Shown here: positions 10,356 through 19,931 of the stretch, in pieces
How positions within the stretch are numbered: the stretch's first letter is position 1
Layout: every line of letters begins with the position of its first letter
From: an uncultured Acetatifactor sp.
GTDB lineage: Bacteria; Bacillota; Clostridia; Lachnospirales; Lachnospiraceae
NCBI GenBank assembly: GCA_947589075.1
Contig: CANQBS010000007.1
Coordinates: forward strand, 1 to 64,000
Direction of reading: 5' to 3'
Length of the DNA: 64,000 bases
Translations under genes and position numbers: made by a program
The notes under the pieces: generated by a model
Told to the model about the DNA's origin: nothing
Databases searched by the model: none
The model's input: only the letters and a program-made list of their open reading frames with translations

Positions 10356-11348
10356 TTACCTTGCCGTGATCTCGTCGATAGCCCTGCGCTCCTCTTCCGT
10401 AAAAGCAGGCGCGTGAATACATCCGATATTGTCCAGGATCTGGGAAGGTCGGGAAGCTCCGATGAGAACGCTGGTGATATCCCCGTCCCGCAGGATCCAG
10501 GAAAGCGCCATCTGCGCCATGGTCTGTCCCCGGTCATCCGCGATCTTCTTGAGATCCCTCACCTTGTCTATGGTTTTCTGGCTGATGGAATTTTCCTTTA
10601 AGAACCGTCCGTCCGTGCGCACCCGGCTGTCCTCCGGGATCCCGTTCAGATATTTTCCGGTCAGAAGTCCCTGCTCCAGGGGGCAGAAGGTAATGATGCC
10701 GATGCCGTGAGCCGCCGCGTAGTCTTTCAGCCCATCCTTTTCAATGCTTCTGTCAAAAATGGAATACCGCCTCTGATTAATGATAAAAGGGGTTCCAAGC
10801 TGTCTGAAAAGCTCCGCCGCCGCGATGGTCTGTTCCTTACTATAATTGGAGATCCCCACATAAAGCGCCTTGCCGCTTCTTACGATGCCGTCCAGAGCCC
10901 GCACCGTCTCCTCCAGAGGGGTGGCGGGATCCGGTCTGTGGTGATAATAAATATCCACATATTCCAGTCCCATGCGCTTTAGGCTCTGGTCCAGGCTGGC
11001 CACCAGATATTTCTTGCTCCCCCAGTTGCCATAAGGCCCCGGCCACATATCATAGCCGGCCTTGGTGGAGATCACCAGCTCGTCCCGGTATACTCCCAGG
11101 CCCCTTGCCAGGATCCGCCCGAAATTCTCTTCCGCGGCGCCATAAACCGGACCATAGTTATTGGCCAGGTCAAAGTGGGTGATCCCGTTGTCAAAAGCAG
11201 TATGGCATATGGCCTGCATATTGTCGAAATTCCCGTTGGAACCGAAATTATGCCACAGTCCCAGGGACACCTTGGGCAGCAGAAGTCCGCTGTTCCCGCA
11301 CCTGTTATAGCTCATCTTCTCATAACGCTTTTCATCTGCAGTGTACAT
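10356..11348 (-). CDS. Aldo/keto reductase (YghZ-like)
   Basis: RCGNSGLLLPKVSLGLWHNFG, FDLANNYGPVYGAAEENFG, YVDIYYHHRPDPATPLEETVRAL. Confidence 0.9.
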   Translation of the reverse strand: MYTADEKRYEKMSYNRCGNSGLLLPKVSLGLWHNFGSNGNFDNMQAICHTAFDNGITHFDLANNYGPVYGAAEENFGRILARGLGVYRDELVISTKAGYDMWPGPYGNWGSKKYLVASLDQSLKRMGLEYVDIYYHHRPDPATPLEETVRALDGIVRSGKALYVGISNYSKEQTIAAAELFRQLGTPFIINQRRYSIFDRSIEKDGLKDYAAAHGIGIITFCPLEQGLLTGKYLNGIPEDSRVRTDGRFLKENSISQKTIDKVRDLKKIADDRGQTMAQMALSWILRDGDITSVLIGASRPSQILDNIGCIHAPAFTEEERRAIDEITAR

Positions 11349-11476
11349 TTTTCTCTTCCTTTATATCATTATATTTGTTTTCTTTTCCATGATTGTACAC
11401 CAGCCCGGCCAATAAGTCAATTGCAGCCGTTGTGATTAGATTCTTCTCGGCTGGCGGACGAGCAAACTGCAGCCGG

Positions 11477-12520
11477 CTAAAATAATAACAGGTCATAGTT
11501 TATCCTGCTGTAAAACATGGCCTCGATCTCCTGAAAAGAAAGACCTTTCTGTCCCATGATCCACATGATCTTGGTAAACGCTGCTTCAAAATTCATATCA
11601 AAGGCCTCCAGATACCGGAATCTTCCCTTGATCCGCCTTCCCACCTCATAGGTGGCAAGATTGCTTCCCTCATAGGTCACCTGGGTAGTCATGACCACTA
11701 CCCGGGAGCCTTCCGGATACTGCTTCATCAGGCGGCAAAAATCTTCGATCATGCTGTCCGGGATGCCTCCGACGCCGAAACTTTCCACCACGATACAGTC
11801 ATATTCCGCAAAAACAGCTTCCAAAATGGCAGGCTTTAATCCCGGCGTCAGCTTTAGGGCGAACACCTTTGCATCCATTTCATGGTAAAACCTGACCTGC
11901 TCTGAGGGCTTTTCCTCAGGAATATAGCGGACGATCTTCCCGTGCTGCATGGAAGCCAGCTCCGGAAAGTTAATGCTGGAGAAGGCATGATAGCTGAAGC
12001 TCTGAGTCTTCTTCGCCCTGGTCCCCGCGATCACCTTCCCGTCAAAGATCAGGCATACCCCGTGGGATTCCGGATCGGCCGCGTACATGATGCTGTCCTG
12101 GAGATTCTTCTTGGCGTCCGTGATCTCCATCTGGATGGGCTGCTGGGAGCCGGTAAGCACAATGGGCTTCGCAGAATTCTGAATCAGATAGGACAGGGCG
12201 GCCGCCGTATAAGCCATGGTATCCGTCCCGTGGCAGATCACAAAACCGTCATAGCGGATATAATTTTCCTCGATCACATCCACAAGCTTCATCCAGTAAC
12301 GATGATCCATATTCGTGCTGTCTAGGTTGCATACCTGAATCGTTCTCAGCTGGATATCCTCCTCTATCTCAGGCAGATAGGACAAAATCTGTCCGGCATC
12401 CAGGATCGGCTCCAGCCCGTTTTCCGTTTTTACCGAAGCGATGGTCCCTCCTGTAAAAAGCATCAGAATCGTCCGCATCATAAAAGGCCTCTCCTTATTG
12501 CCCGCAAAGGGATTCTTCAC
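11477..12520 (-). CDS. L-asparaginase (type I-like); true start probably at internal MMRTILMLFTGGTIAS
   Basis: LMLFTGGTIAS, ICHGTDTMAYTAAALSYLI. Confidence 0.9.
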   Translation of the reverse strand: MKNPFAGNKERPFMMRTILMLFTGGTIASVKTENGLEPILDAGQILSYLPEIEEDIQLRTIQVCNLDSTNMDHRYWMKLVDVIEENYIRYDGFVICHGTDTMAYTAAALSYLIQNSAKPIVLTGSQQPIQMEITDAKKNLQDSIMYAADPESHGVCLIFDGKVIAGTRAKKTQSFSYHAFSSINFPELASMQHGKIVRYIPEEKPSEQVRFYHEMDAKVFALKLTPGLKPAILEAVFAEYDCIVVESFGVGGIPDSMIEDFCRLMKQYPEGSRVVVMTTQVTYEGSNLATYEVGRRIKGRFRYLEAFDMNFEAAFTKIMWIMGQKGLSFQEIEAMFYSRINYDLLLF

Positions 12521-14936
12521 ATTCCTTCAGCAGCCCGTTCAGACGTTTCTCATCCTGAAGGCAGTTTTTCTTACGATAAACAGCGGCTGCCTGTCTGTAA
12601 CAGCCGGAAGCCTTCTGGGCATCGCCCATGGCATAATATATTTTGCCGCGCCACTCCAGATTCACACCCGTATCCCGATGCTCGCTGCCCAGCTGTGGCA
12701 GGCGGATATCATAAGCCCTGCGGTTATAGTCGAGAGCCTCTCCAAAGTTTTTCCGCTCCATCTGAATCATCGCCAGGATCTCATAACAAAAGCTGACGGA
12801 CCACAGATCATGAACCTCTTCAAACAAAGAGATCGCATGGAGCATCCATTTCTCGCTTTCCTCCAGATCTCCTTTTTTATAAAGGGCGCGTCCCAGGTGA
12901 TATTCGGACCAGCCCAGCTGTCCCTGCACAGTACCCATATGGAACCTTCCCTGAAGCGCCACCGCCTTTCTTCCGTAGGAAACCGCAGTTTCATAGTCCC
13001 CCAGATCTCTGTTGGTCTCCACCAGACGATGCAACAGTTCTACATAATAATACCCCTGCTTCATGCTCAGCTCATCCACCGGGCGCTCCGCTATCAGGGC
13101 ATACCCCTCCTGAGCAATTTTCCGGGACTCCTCAGGATATCCGCTCAAAGCGTAACAATGAGCAAGCTTATTACAGACAAACAGCCTGTCCTGCAGGTTC
13201 TCCGCAGTCTGTCCCAGTTCCCGGTACATTCCGGCTGCCCGGTCATACAGACACATTTCCATGGTTATATTCGCCTTTGCCTGGGAAAGGACCCAATGCA
13301 TGGGATGGGACCCCGGAAGCTTCTTGTCCGCAGAATAGATGATATCCCGCAGCTTGCACTTATATTCATAAGTGGTTCCGATGACTTTGTCCGCCGCATC
13401 CACCACTGCCTGCAGAAGCCTGCAGCAGTCCGGGTCTCCTTCTAAAGCTTCCGACATCAGATCCGCCACCAGGGGATGCAGGTGCACCTCATCCGTGGCA
13501 GGATTATGGATCACCCAGCTTTTCCTGATCAGTTCATCGATCACGTCAAAATCATCCGCTCCGCACCAGTCATACAGGGTTTCCACCGAAATACCGCATA
13601 ACGGGATCAGGGAAAGATTCTTCAGAATATACTGCTCCTCCTCATTCAGGGTGGAAAGCTGGAACACCTGCTTCAGGCGGCCGAAGATCATATCTGCCGC
13701 CCGGGCGTTCTGCTGTACCATCCCCGTCATGCCTTCCTTTAAAAGTTCCAGCATTTTGGCAGGAGCGATCCTCCTGTTCTGCATGGCGGAGGCTACCAGA
13801 CGGATGCTTAAAGGATGACCGTTCAGCTCCTTTAAGATCTCCTTCACCTGCTCCAGTCCCGCATCATCCAGGCTCCGACTGTACTCCGTCCGAAACAGCG
13901 CCATCAGATCTCCCTCGTCCGACATCTCCCGGATCTCAATTTCCGGGAATCTGCGGCTTTCCTGATGGTAACGAGTCGTAAAAAGCACAGAATAGGTCCC
14001 GCTGCAGAACTCCTCCATATTTTCATCATCCACCACGTCAAAATTATCTATGACGATCAGGATACGGCGGTCCCCCAGCTCTTTTAAGATGCGCAGCTTG
14101 CGCAGGAAATATGCCCTGTCATCCTCCTCCGGATAATCTGTCCGGCTTAAACCCTGGATGGGAAAGGCATAGTCGTTAATCAGGGTCTGCTCCAGGGAAT
14201 CCGCAAAGGAAACCCACAGCACTACATCATAATCTTCTTCCAGATGACGCTTGATATACATTTTGGCGATCTCACTTTTGCCGATCCCGCCCATTCCTAC
14301 CAAAAGCGCCTTGTTCTCACTTCCGGACAGATTTTCATGGAGCTGCGCCAATTCCTTCTGCCTTCCCACAAAACCGTTATCCGGATATACCATGGAGCTG
14401 TTCAGCCGATAAGTCTTTACCTGGATCTCATCCGTGGACGCCTTATCAGGCGCGCTCCTGGACAGATCACCACCTTCCGGCGTCTCCTGCAGACTTATCC
14501 TGCGCTCCGGGGAAATCCCCAGCAGGACGGAGATCCTGTCGATCAGCTCCTTTATCCGAAGCACATCCGGAGGAAGCATCCCCTCCATGATGTGAATCCT
14601 TCCCAAATAATAATAAACATCATCGCTCAGCTGACAGTCATCGATCCGAAAAGGGAGCAGAGTAATGTCCTCATGATTTTTGAACCGGTCAAAGGCGCAG
14701 TTGATCTCATTCAGGACATGCTCCGAAAGATTGGACTCCTTATTCAGCACCAGAAGAAATACCCGGCAGCCCCGGATCGCCTCCACGATGGACTGAGCAT
14801 ACTTGGGACCCACATCTCTCGGCGCGTACCAGCAGCTGATGCCTATTTTTTCCAAAGCCTCACAAAGCTGTTCCACGATCTTGCCCGCGCTTTGGGTATG
14901 ATAACTGATAAAAACATCTCTTTTTTCCGTCTCCAT
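12495..14936 (-). CDS. TIR - NB-ARC (STAND NTPase) - TPR protein
   Basis: TIR: KRDVFISYHTQSAGKIVEQLCEALEKIGISCWYAPRDV; Walker A LLVGMGGIGKSEIAKMY; Walker B RILIVIDNFDVV; C-terminal TPR-like helices. Confidence 0.9.
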   Translation of the reverse strand: METEKRDVFISYHTQSAGKIVEQLCEALEKIGISCWYAPRDVGPKYAQSIVEAIRGCRVFLLVLNKESNLSEHVLNEINCAFDRFKNHEDITLLPFRIDDCQLSDDVYYYLGRIHIMEGMLPPDVLRIKELIDRISVLLGISPERRISLQETPEGGDLSRSAPDKASTDEIQVKTYRLNSSMVYPDNGFVGRQKELAQLHENLSGSENKALLVGMGGIGKSEIAKMYIKRHLEEDYDVVLWVSFADSLEQTLINDYAFPIQGLSRTDYPEEDDRAYFLRKLRILKELGDRRILIVIDNFDVVDDENMEEFCSGTYSVLFTTRYHQESRRFPEIEIREMSDEGDLMALFRTEYSRSLDDAGLEQVKEILKELNGHPLSIRLVASAMQNRRIAPAKMLELLKEGMTGMVQQNARAADMIFGRLKQVFQLSTLNEEEQYILKNLSLIPLCGISVETLYDWCGADDFDVIDELIRKSWVIHNPATDEVHLHPLVADLMSEALEGDPDCCRLLQAVVDAADKVIGTTYEYKCKLRDIIYSADKKLPGSHPMHWVLSQAKANITMEMCLYDRAAGMYRELGQTAENLQDRLFVCNKLAHCYALSGYPEESRKIAQEGYALIAERPVDELSMKQGYYYVELLHRLVETNRDLGDYETAVSYGRKAVALQGRFHMGTVQGQLGWSEYHLGRALYKKGDLEESEKWMLHAISLFEEVHDLWSVSFCYEILAMIQMERKNFGEALDYNRRAYDIRLPQLGSEHRDTGVNLEWRGKIYYAMGDAQKASGCYRQAAAVYRKKNCLQDEKRLNGLLKECEESLCGQ

Positions 14937-15062
14937 CCATGCCTCGATTCCGAAGGGACTTTAAAAGAAAAACCCTTTCTTCTGTTATCAATTTATTTAT
15001 CACAATCATACCCAAATCGGCAGGAAAAGTCAATGAAAAGCTGTTACTCACATCTGCATCTG

Positions 15063-16811
15063 TTACTCCACATCCTGCAATGCCGCGAAGTTCTCCTCTC
15101 CGGTACGGATCTTCACCACTCTGTCCACGCTGTAGACAAAGATCTTGCCGTCGCCGATATGACCGGTATAGAGAGCCTTCTTTGCCGCCTCGATCACATC
15201 GTCCACAGGGATCTTGCTGACCACAACCTCGATCTTCACCTTGGGGAGAAGGGTTGCGTCGATTTCCGTACCGCGGTACATCTCTCCGGCGCCCTTCTGT
15301 ACGCCGCAGCCCATGACCTGAGTCACGGTCATGCCGGTAACTCCCAGATCGTTCAGGGCTTTCTTCACCTGGTCATAACGGGAGAGCCTGGAAATGATGG
15401 ACACCTTGTAGATACCGGTTGCGCTCACCCCTTCCGGCGCCACCACCTTCACGGCCGCAGCCTTCTCCACAGGAGAAGCGGTTTCGTAACTGTCGCTGCC
15501 AAGGCTGGTATTCTCGTTGATATCCATGGTCATGGTATTGGAGATATCCATGATGCTGAAGCCCGCATAAGCGGAAGGAAGACCATGCTCCGTAACATCC
15601 AGACCGATGATCTCCTCTTCCCTGCTGACCCGCAGGCCCACACAGGCTTTGATGATCAGAAAGGCAAGGGTAATGGTAACGGCGGTCCAGGCGCATACGG
15701 TAAGGACTCCGAGAAGCTGCAGCCCAAGCTGTTTTACGCCGCCGCCATAGAACAGTCCCACAACGCTGTCATTGCCGGGAGCGGAGGTGGTGGCAAAAAG
15801 ACCTGTTGCGATGGTGCCCCAGATACCGTTCATAAAATGAACCGCCACAGCGCCCACCGGGTCGTCCACCCGCAGTTTATAATCCAGGAACCATACGCCG
15901 AATACTACCAGGACCCCGGATACAGCGCCGATGATCATAGCTCCCGTCACATCCGTCACGTCGCAGGGAGCGGTAATGGCCACCAGACCCGCCAGAGACG
16001 CATTCAGGCACATGGACACGTCCGGCTTTCCATATTTTAACCAGGTAAAGACCATGCAGACCACGGTTGCCACAGAAGGGGCTACCGTGGTGGTTAAGAA
16101 GATGCTTCCCAGCTGTTCCACACTGGTGGCAGCGGCTCCGTTAAAGCCATACCAGCCCAGCCACAGGATAAAGCAGCCCAGACAGCCAAGAGCCAGGTTA
16201 TGTCCGGGGAAGGCGTTTACCTTGGTGATCTTCCCGTCCTTATCCCTGTTGTATTTGCCGATACGGGGTCCTAAAAGGGCTGCCCCGATGAGGGCGCTCA
16301 AGCCGCCCACCATGTGGATGGCGCAGGATCCTGCAAAATCATGGAAGCCCAGCTGGGAAAGCCAGCCGCCGCCCCAGATCCAGTGGGCTTCAATGGGATA
16401 GATCACCGCAGAGATCACTGCGGAATAGATACAGTAGGACAGGAATTTCGTCCGCTCCGCCATGGCTCCCGATACGATGGTGGCAGTGGTGGCACAGAAC
16501 ACCAGGTTGAACACGAAATTGGACCAGTCAAAATTCCCATAATCGGTGAAAATATCAAAGCCGGGTTTTCCGATAAAGCCCAGGATATCCTCTCCTAACA
16601 GGAGGCCAAAACCCACCAGGATGAACACCACTGTACCGATACAGAAGTCCATCAGGTTTTTCATCAGGATGTTTCCCGTATTCTTGGCTCTGGTAAAACC
16701 GGCTTCCACCATGGCGAAGCCCGCCTGCATCCAGAACACCAGGGCGGCGCCGATCAGGAACCAGACGCCGAACAACGCACCGTTTACAGCACTCATCATT
16801 TCTTCATTCAT
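15063..16811 (-). CDS. amt: Ammonium transporter (Amt) fused to a C-terminal PII signalling domain
   Basis: Amt core (MQAGFAMVEAGFTRAKNTGNILMKNLMDFCIGT, FNGAAATS); C-terminal PII domain YKVSIISRLSRYDQVKKALNDLGVTGMTVTQVMG...YRGTEIDATLLPKVKIEVVV...TGHIGDGKIFV; start set at MNEEMMSA after GAGGAGG. Confidence 0.93.
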   Translation of the reverse strand: MNEEMMSAVNGALFGVWFLIGAALVFWMQAGFAMVEAGFTRAKNTGNILMKNLMDFCIGTVVFILVGFGLLLGEDILGFIGKPGFDIFTDYGNFDWSNFVFNLVFCATTATIVSGAMAERTKFLSYCIYSAVISAVIYPIEAHWIWGGGWLSQLGFHDFAGSCAIHMVGGLSALIGAALLGPRIGKYNRDKDGKITKVNAFPGHNLALGCLGCFILWLGWYGFNGAAATSVEQLGSIFLTTTVAPSVATVVCMVFTWLKYGKPDVSMCLNASLAGLVAITAPCDVTDVTGAMIIGAVSGVLVVFGVWFLDYKLRVDDPVGAVAVHFMNGIWGTIATGLFATTSAPGNDSVVGLFYGGGVKQLGLQLLGVLTVCAWTAVTITLAFLIIKACVGLRVSREEEIIGLDVTEHGLPSAYAGFSIMDISNTMTMDINENTSLGSDSYETASPVEKAAAVKVVAPEGVSATGIYKVSIISRLSRYDQVKKALNDLGVTGMTVTQVMGCGVQKGAGEMYRGTEIDATLLPKVKIEVVVSKIPVDDVIEAAKKALYTGHIGDGKIFVYSVDRVVKIRTGEENFAALQDVE

Positions 16812-16924
16812 AATTTTTCCTCCTCGCAGGAATCTGGATGATGTCAGAAGGCGCATCCCTTAAAACAGCGCCTTATATGCCTGCTCTGCTCCTGCCTTTC
16901 CGCCTGCCTGCGCCTTCTTCGCAT

Positions 16925-16970
16925 CAAAAAAGGGAGCCGGGGCTTTTTCCATCCAAGCCCCGTTGCTCCC
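16925..16970 (-). terminator. Intrinsic terminator/attenuator in the amt-PII leader
   Basis: Minus strand GGGAGC-aac-GGGGCTT ... AAGCCCC-g-GCTCCC followed by TTTTTTG, upstream of the amt start. Confidence 0.7.
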
Positions 16971-17061
16971 AATCTTCCGTCATCCTAAAATAATGATAAA
17001 AAGTTAAAATAAAAGCGCCCCCACCTAAAATCTTAAGTGAAAACGCCTTCGTTTGAACTTC

Positions 17062-17104
17062 ATTATACTCACTTATTTTTTCCTGTCAAATCTTTTTTGA
17101 CAGG
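17062..17104 (-). promoter_or_regulatory. Sigma-A-type promoter for amt-PII with palindromic operator-like element
   Basis: Minus strand TTGACA (17084-17089) - 16 nt - TATAAT (17062-17067); CCTGTCAAA/TTTGACAGG inverted repeat at 17082-17104 covers the -35. Confidence 0.7.
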
Positions 17105-17118
17105 AAATTGGATTTTTT

Positions 17119-18006
17119 TCAGTACAATTCCGGAAAGCTGTACAGGAACCGGATACATTTCCTGCCTTCCTCCGCGACTTTCCCGGCTTCTTCAAAGCCC
17201 AGCTTTCTGCAAAGCCCAATGGATGCCACGTTCTCCTCCTGCACCAGGGCCTGTACCCGGCGGAAGGAAAGGTTCTCCCTTCCATAATCCAGAACTGCGC
17301 TGCACACCTCCCTGGCAAAACCCTTCCTGCGCCAGGGCGCACCTATGACATAGCCCAGTTCCGGCGCATCTCCCTTTACGGGACGGTATCCCGCCCGTCC
17401 GATGACGGCTCCCGACTGTTTTTCCTCAATGATCCAGACGCCGTAACCATAAAAGCCATAGACCTGTCTGATATAATTCTCCATGATGCTTTCTTGAAGC
17501 TGCCGGTTGCCCCCGGTTTCTTCCCCATAAAGAGTTCCCGTGAAGCGCCTGACCTCCCGGTCTTTATAAATTTCTTCCAGCGCCGGCAGATCTCCCAGGG
17601 TCATTTCCCTGACCCTGCATCTTTCTGTCGTCAGAATCTCCCAAGGGATATCCGCAAATCTTCGGTATACATTTTCCAGATATTGCACCTCCAGCTCCTG
17701 GGGCTCTTCCATGGCAAAGCCCGCAAGGGGAAAGGAGGCGTCCCGGTTCCAGGGATGAAGATATACCAGAAGAGGGCGCTCCTGCTTTATAAATGCTTCT
17801 GATATCTCAGGGCTGTCCGTGATCCACAGAACGCCCCCGGGACATTGCCCGGCGGATTCCCAGACAGTTTCCCCGGCCCTGGGCTTCTCCACAGTTTTCA
17901 ACTGGAACCCGATCCCCTGATCCTTCAGCCTGGCCCCCAGGCTCTCCAGCTTTGCCCGGGCCTTCTCCTCCTCCAGCAGCGCCGCCACCTTTTTCAGATA
18001 AAACAT
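17119..18006 (-). CDS. GNAT family N-acetyltransferase
   Basis: REMTLGDLPALEEIYKDREVRRFTG; ELGYVIGAPWRRKGFAREVCSAVLDYG; IGLCRKLGFEEAG. Confidence 0.85.
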   Translation of the reverse strand: MFYLKKVAALLEEEKARAKLESLGARLKDQGIGFQLKTVEKPRAGETVWESAGQCPGGVLWITDSPEISEAFIKQERPLLVYLHPWNRDASFPLAGFAMEEPQELEVQYLENVYRRFADIPWEILTTERCRVREMTLGDLPALEEIYKDREVRRFTGTLYGEETGGNRQLQESIMENYIRQVYGFYGYGVWIIEEKQSGAVIGRAGYRPVKGDAPELGYVIGAPWRRKGFAREVCSAVLDYGRENLSFRRVQALVQEENVASIGLCRKLGFEEAGKVAEEGRKCIRFLYSFPELY

Positions 18007-18076
18007 GACCTTACCCCCTTTACGTTTCTTCCATAATACGCTAAAATAGGGGAGAAGTCAAAATAATACTGAAAGG

Positions 18077-18619
18077 ATGGAATCCAGCATGAATCCAAAC
18101 CCTATTGTCACCATCACCATGAACAGCGGTGACGTTATAAAAGCCGAATTATACCCTGAAATCGCTCCCATTACCGTCAATAACTTTATCAGCCTGATCC
18201 AGAAGCACTTTTATGACGGACTGATCTTCCACCGGGTCATCAAAGGCTTCATGATCCAGGGCGGCTGTCCTGACGGCACCGGCATGGGTGGTCCCGGCTA
18301 CAGCATCAAAGGAGAATTCGCCTCCAACGGGGTGAAAAATGATCTGAAGCACACGGAGGGTGTCCTCTCCATGGCCAGGGCCATGCATCCCAATTCCGCC
18401 GGCTCCCAGTTTTTTATCATGCACAAAACCAGCCCTCATCTGGACGGCTCCTACGCTGCTTTTGGAAAGGTGACGGAAGGCATGGATGTTGTCAATAAGA
18501 TTGCGGCGACCCGGACCGATTACAGCGACCGTCCCCTGGAAAAGCAGGTGATCCGTTCCATGACTGTGGAAACCTTCGGAGTTGCTTATCCGGAACCGGA
18601 AAAACTTCCGGGCAGGTAA
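18077..18619 (+). CDS. Peptidyl-prolyl cis-trans isomerase (cyclophilin type)
   Basis: FYDGLIFHRVIKGFMIQGG, SMARAMHPNSAGSQFFIMH. Confidence 0.95.
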   Translation: MESSMNPNPIVTITMNSGDVIKAELYPEIAPITVNNFISLIQKHFYDGLIFHRVIKGFMIQGGCPDGTGMGGPGYSIKGEFASNGVKNDLKHTEGVLSMARAMHPNSAGSQFFIMHKTSPHLDGSYAAFGKVTEGMDVVNKIAATRTDYSDRPLEKQVIRSMTVETFGVAYPEPEKLPGR

Positions 18620-18803
18620 AAGGGGACTTCCCGGCAGACAGTTCACATTTTATTTACAAAACCTTTAATTTATTTTCAATTTGCCCTCATGGTTTATACA
18701 TTTCTTCTGTATATACTGATATCAGAAATTAGTTTTACAGTGTCTGCTTGCTGGTAGCCGTAGCCAAACATTCATTGTTTCACAAATAACTTTTTCATAA
18801 TAA

Positions 18804-18832
18804 ATGCCAGGAAAACTTAGTTTTCCTGGCAT
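18804..18832. terminator. Perfect 13-bp hairpin between convergent genes
   Basis: ATGCCAGGAAAAC tta GTTTTCCTGGCAT. Confidence 0.6.
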
Positions 18833-18887
18833 CCTCCCTTTTTAGGGGATTTTTTATTTTTTCAGCGCGTTCTCAAGTCCAGTTCTT

Positions 18888-19754
18888 TTACGCCTTTCCT
18901 ACGGATCCGAAGAGCTCCATCTTCTCCTTTACGGTATCCTTGATGGCCTGGAAGCCAGGAGCCAGAAGCTTACGAGGATCAAAGCCCTTGCCCTGCTGAT
19001 CCTTGCCCTCTTCAATATACTTACGGGTAGCAGCTGCGAAGGAAAGCTGGCACTCGGTATTCACATTGATCTTGGCAACGCCCAAGGAAATGGCCTTCTT
19101 GATCATGTCTGCCGGAATGCCTGTGCCGCCGTGGAGCACCAGAGGAAGGTCTCCGGTCTTCTGCTGTACGGCATCCAGGGTCTCAAAGCTTAAACCCTTC
19201 CAGTTAGCGGGATATTTGCCATGGATGTTGCCGATGCCTGCTGCCAGGAAATCAACGCCCAGATCAGCGATCATCTTGCACTCATCGGGATCTGCGCACT
19301 CGCCCATGCCTACAACGCCGTCTTCCTCGCCGCCGATAGCGCCAACCTCAGCCTCGATGGAAATACCTTTCTCGTGAGCATCCTTTACTAACTGTGTGGT
19401 CTTCGCCACGTTCTCATCGATGGGATAATGGGAACCGTCGAACATGATGGAAGAGAAGCCTGCTTCGATGCACTTATAGCAGCCTTCAAAGGTGCCGTGA
19501 TCCAGATGGATCGCTACGGGAACAGTGATGTTCAGATCCTGAAGCATTCCCTTAACCATGCCTACTACCACATGATATCCGCCCATGTACTTGCCTGCGC
19601 CCTCAGATACGCCCAGGATCACAGGGGAATTGTTCTCCTGTGCGGTCAGAAGGATCGCCTTCGTCCACTCCAGGTTATTGATGTTAAACTGGCCTACTGC
19701 ATAGTGGTCTGCCTTTGCTTTTTGCAGCATCTCTGTTGCGGGAACTAATGCCAT
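18888..19754 (-). CDS. fba: Class II fructose-bisphosphate aldolase
   Basis: VPVAIHLDHGTFEGCYKCIEAGFSSIMFDGSHYPIDEN; LVLHGGTGIPADMIKKAI. Confidence 0.95.
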   Translation of the reverse strand: MALVPATEMLQKAKADHYAVGQFNINNLEWTKAILLTAQENNSPVILGVSEGAGKYMGGYHVVVGMVKGMLQDLNITVPVAIHLDHGTFEGCYKCIEAGFSSIMFDGSHYPIDENVAKTTQLVKDAHEKGISIEAEVGAIGGEEDGVVGMGECADPDECKMIADLGVDFLAAGIGNIHGKYPANWKGLSFETLDAVQQKTGDLPLVLHGGTGIPADMIKKAISLGVAKINVNTECQLSFAAATRKYIEEGKDQQGKGFDPRKLLAPGFQAIKDTVKEKMELFGSVGKA

Positions 19755-19931
19755 GATAATCTACCTCCATTAATATGTGATATGATGATTGTGATTCTGC
19801 CCATCGGGCTTTATGAGAAACCGCCCGGCAGGGAACTCGCCGCCTTACAGCCGCGTACGCCGGGACAGCCTGCATTGATATCAATATAGCATACATCCGG
19901 CAAAAATGGAATAGGTTTTCGAAATTTATCC

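Noticed and set aside
14244-16040. 598-aa plus-strand ORF
   Set aside because: Spans the antisense strand of both the TIR-STAND and Amt-PII genes; His/Gly/Leu-rich antisense composition.
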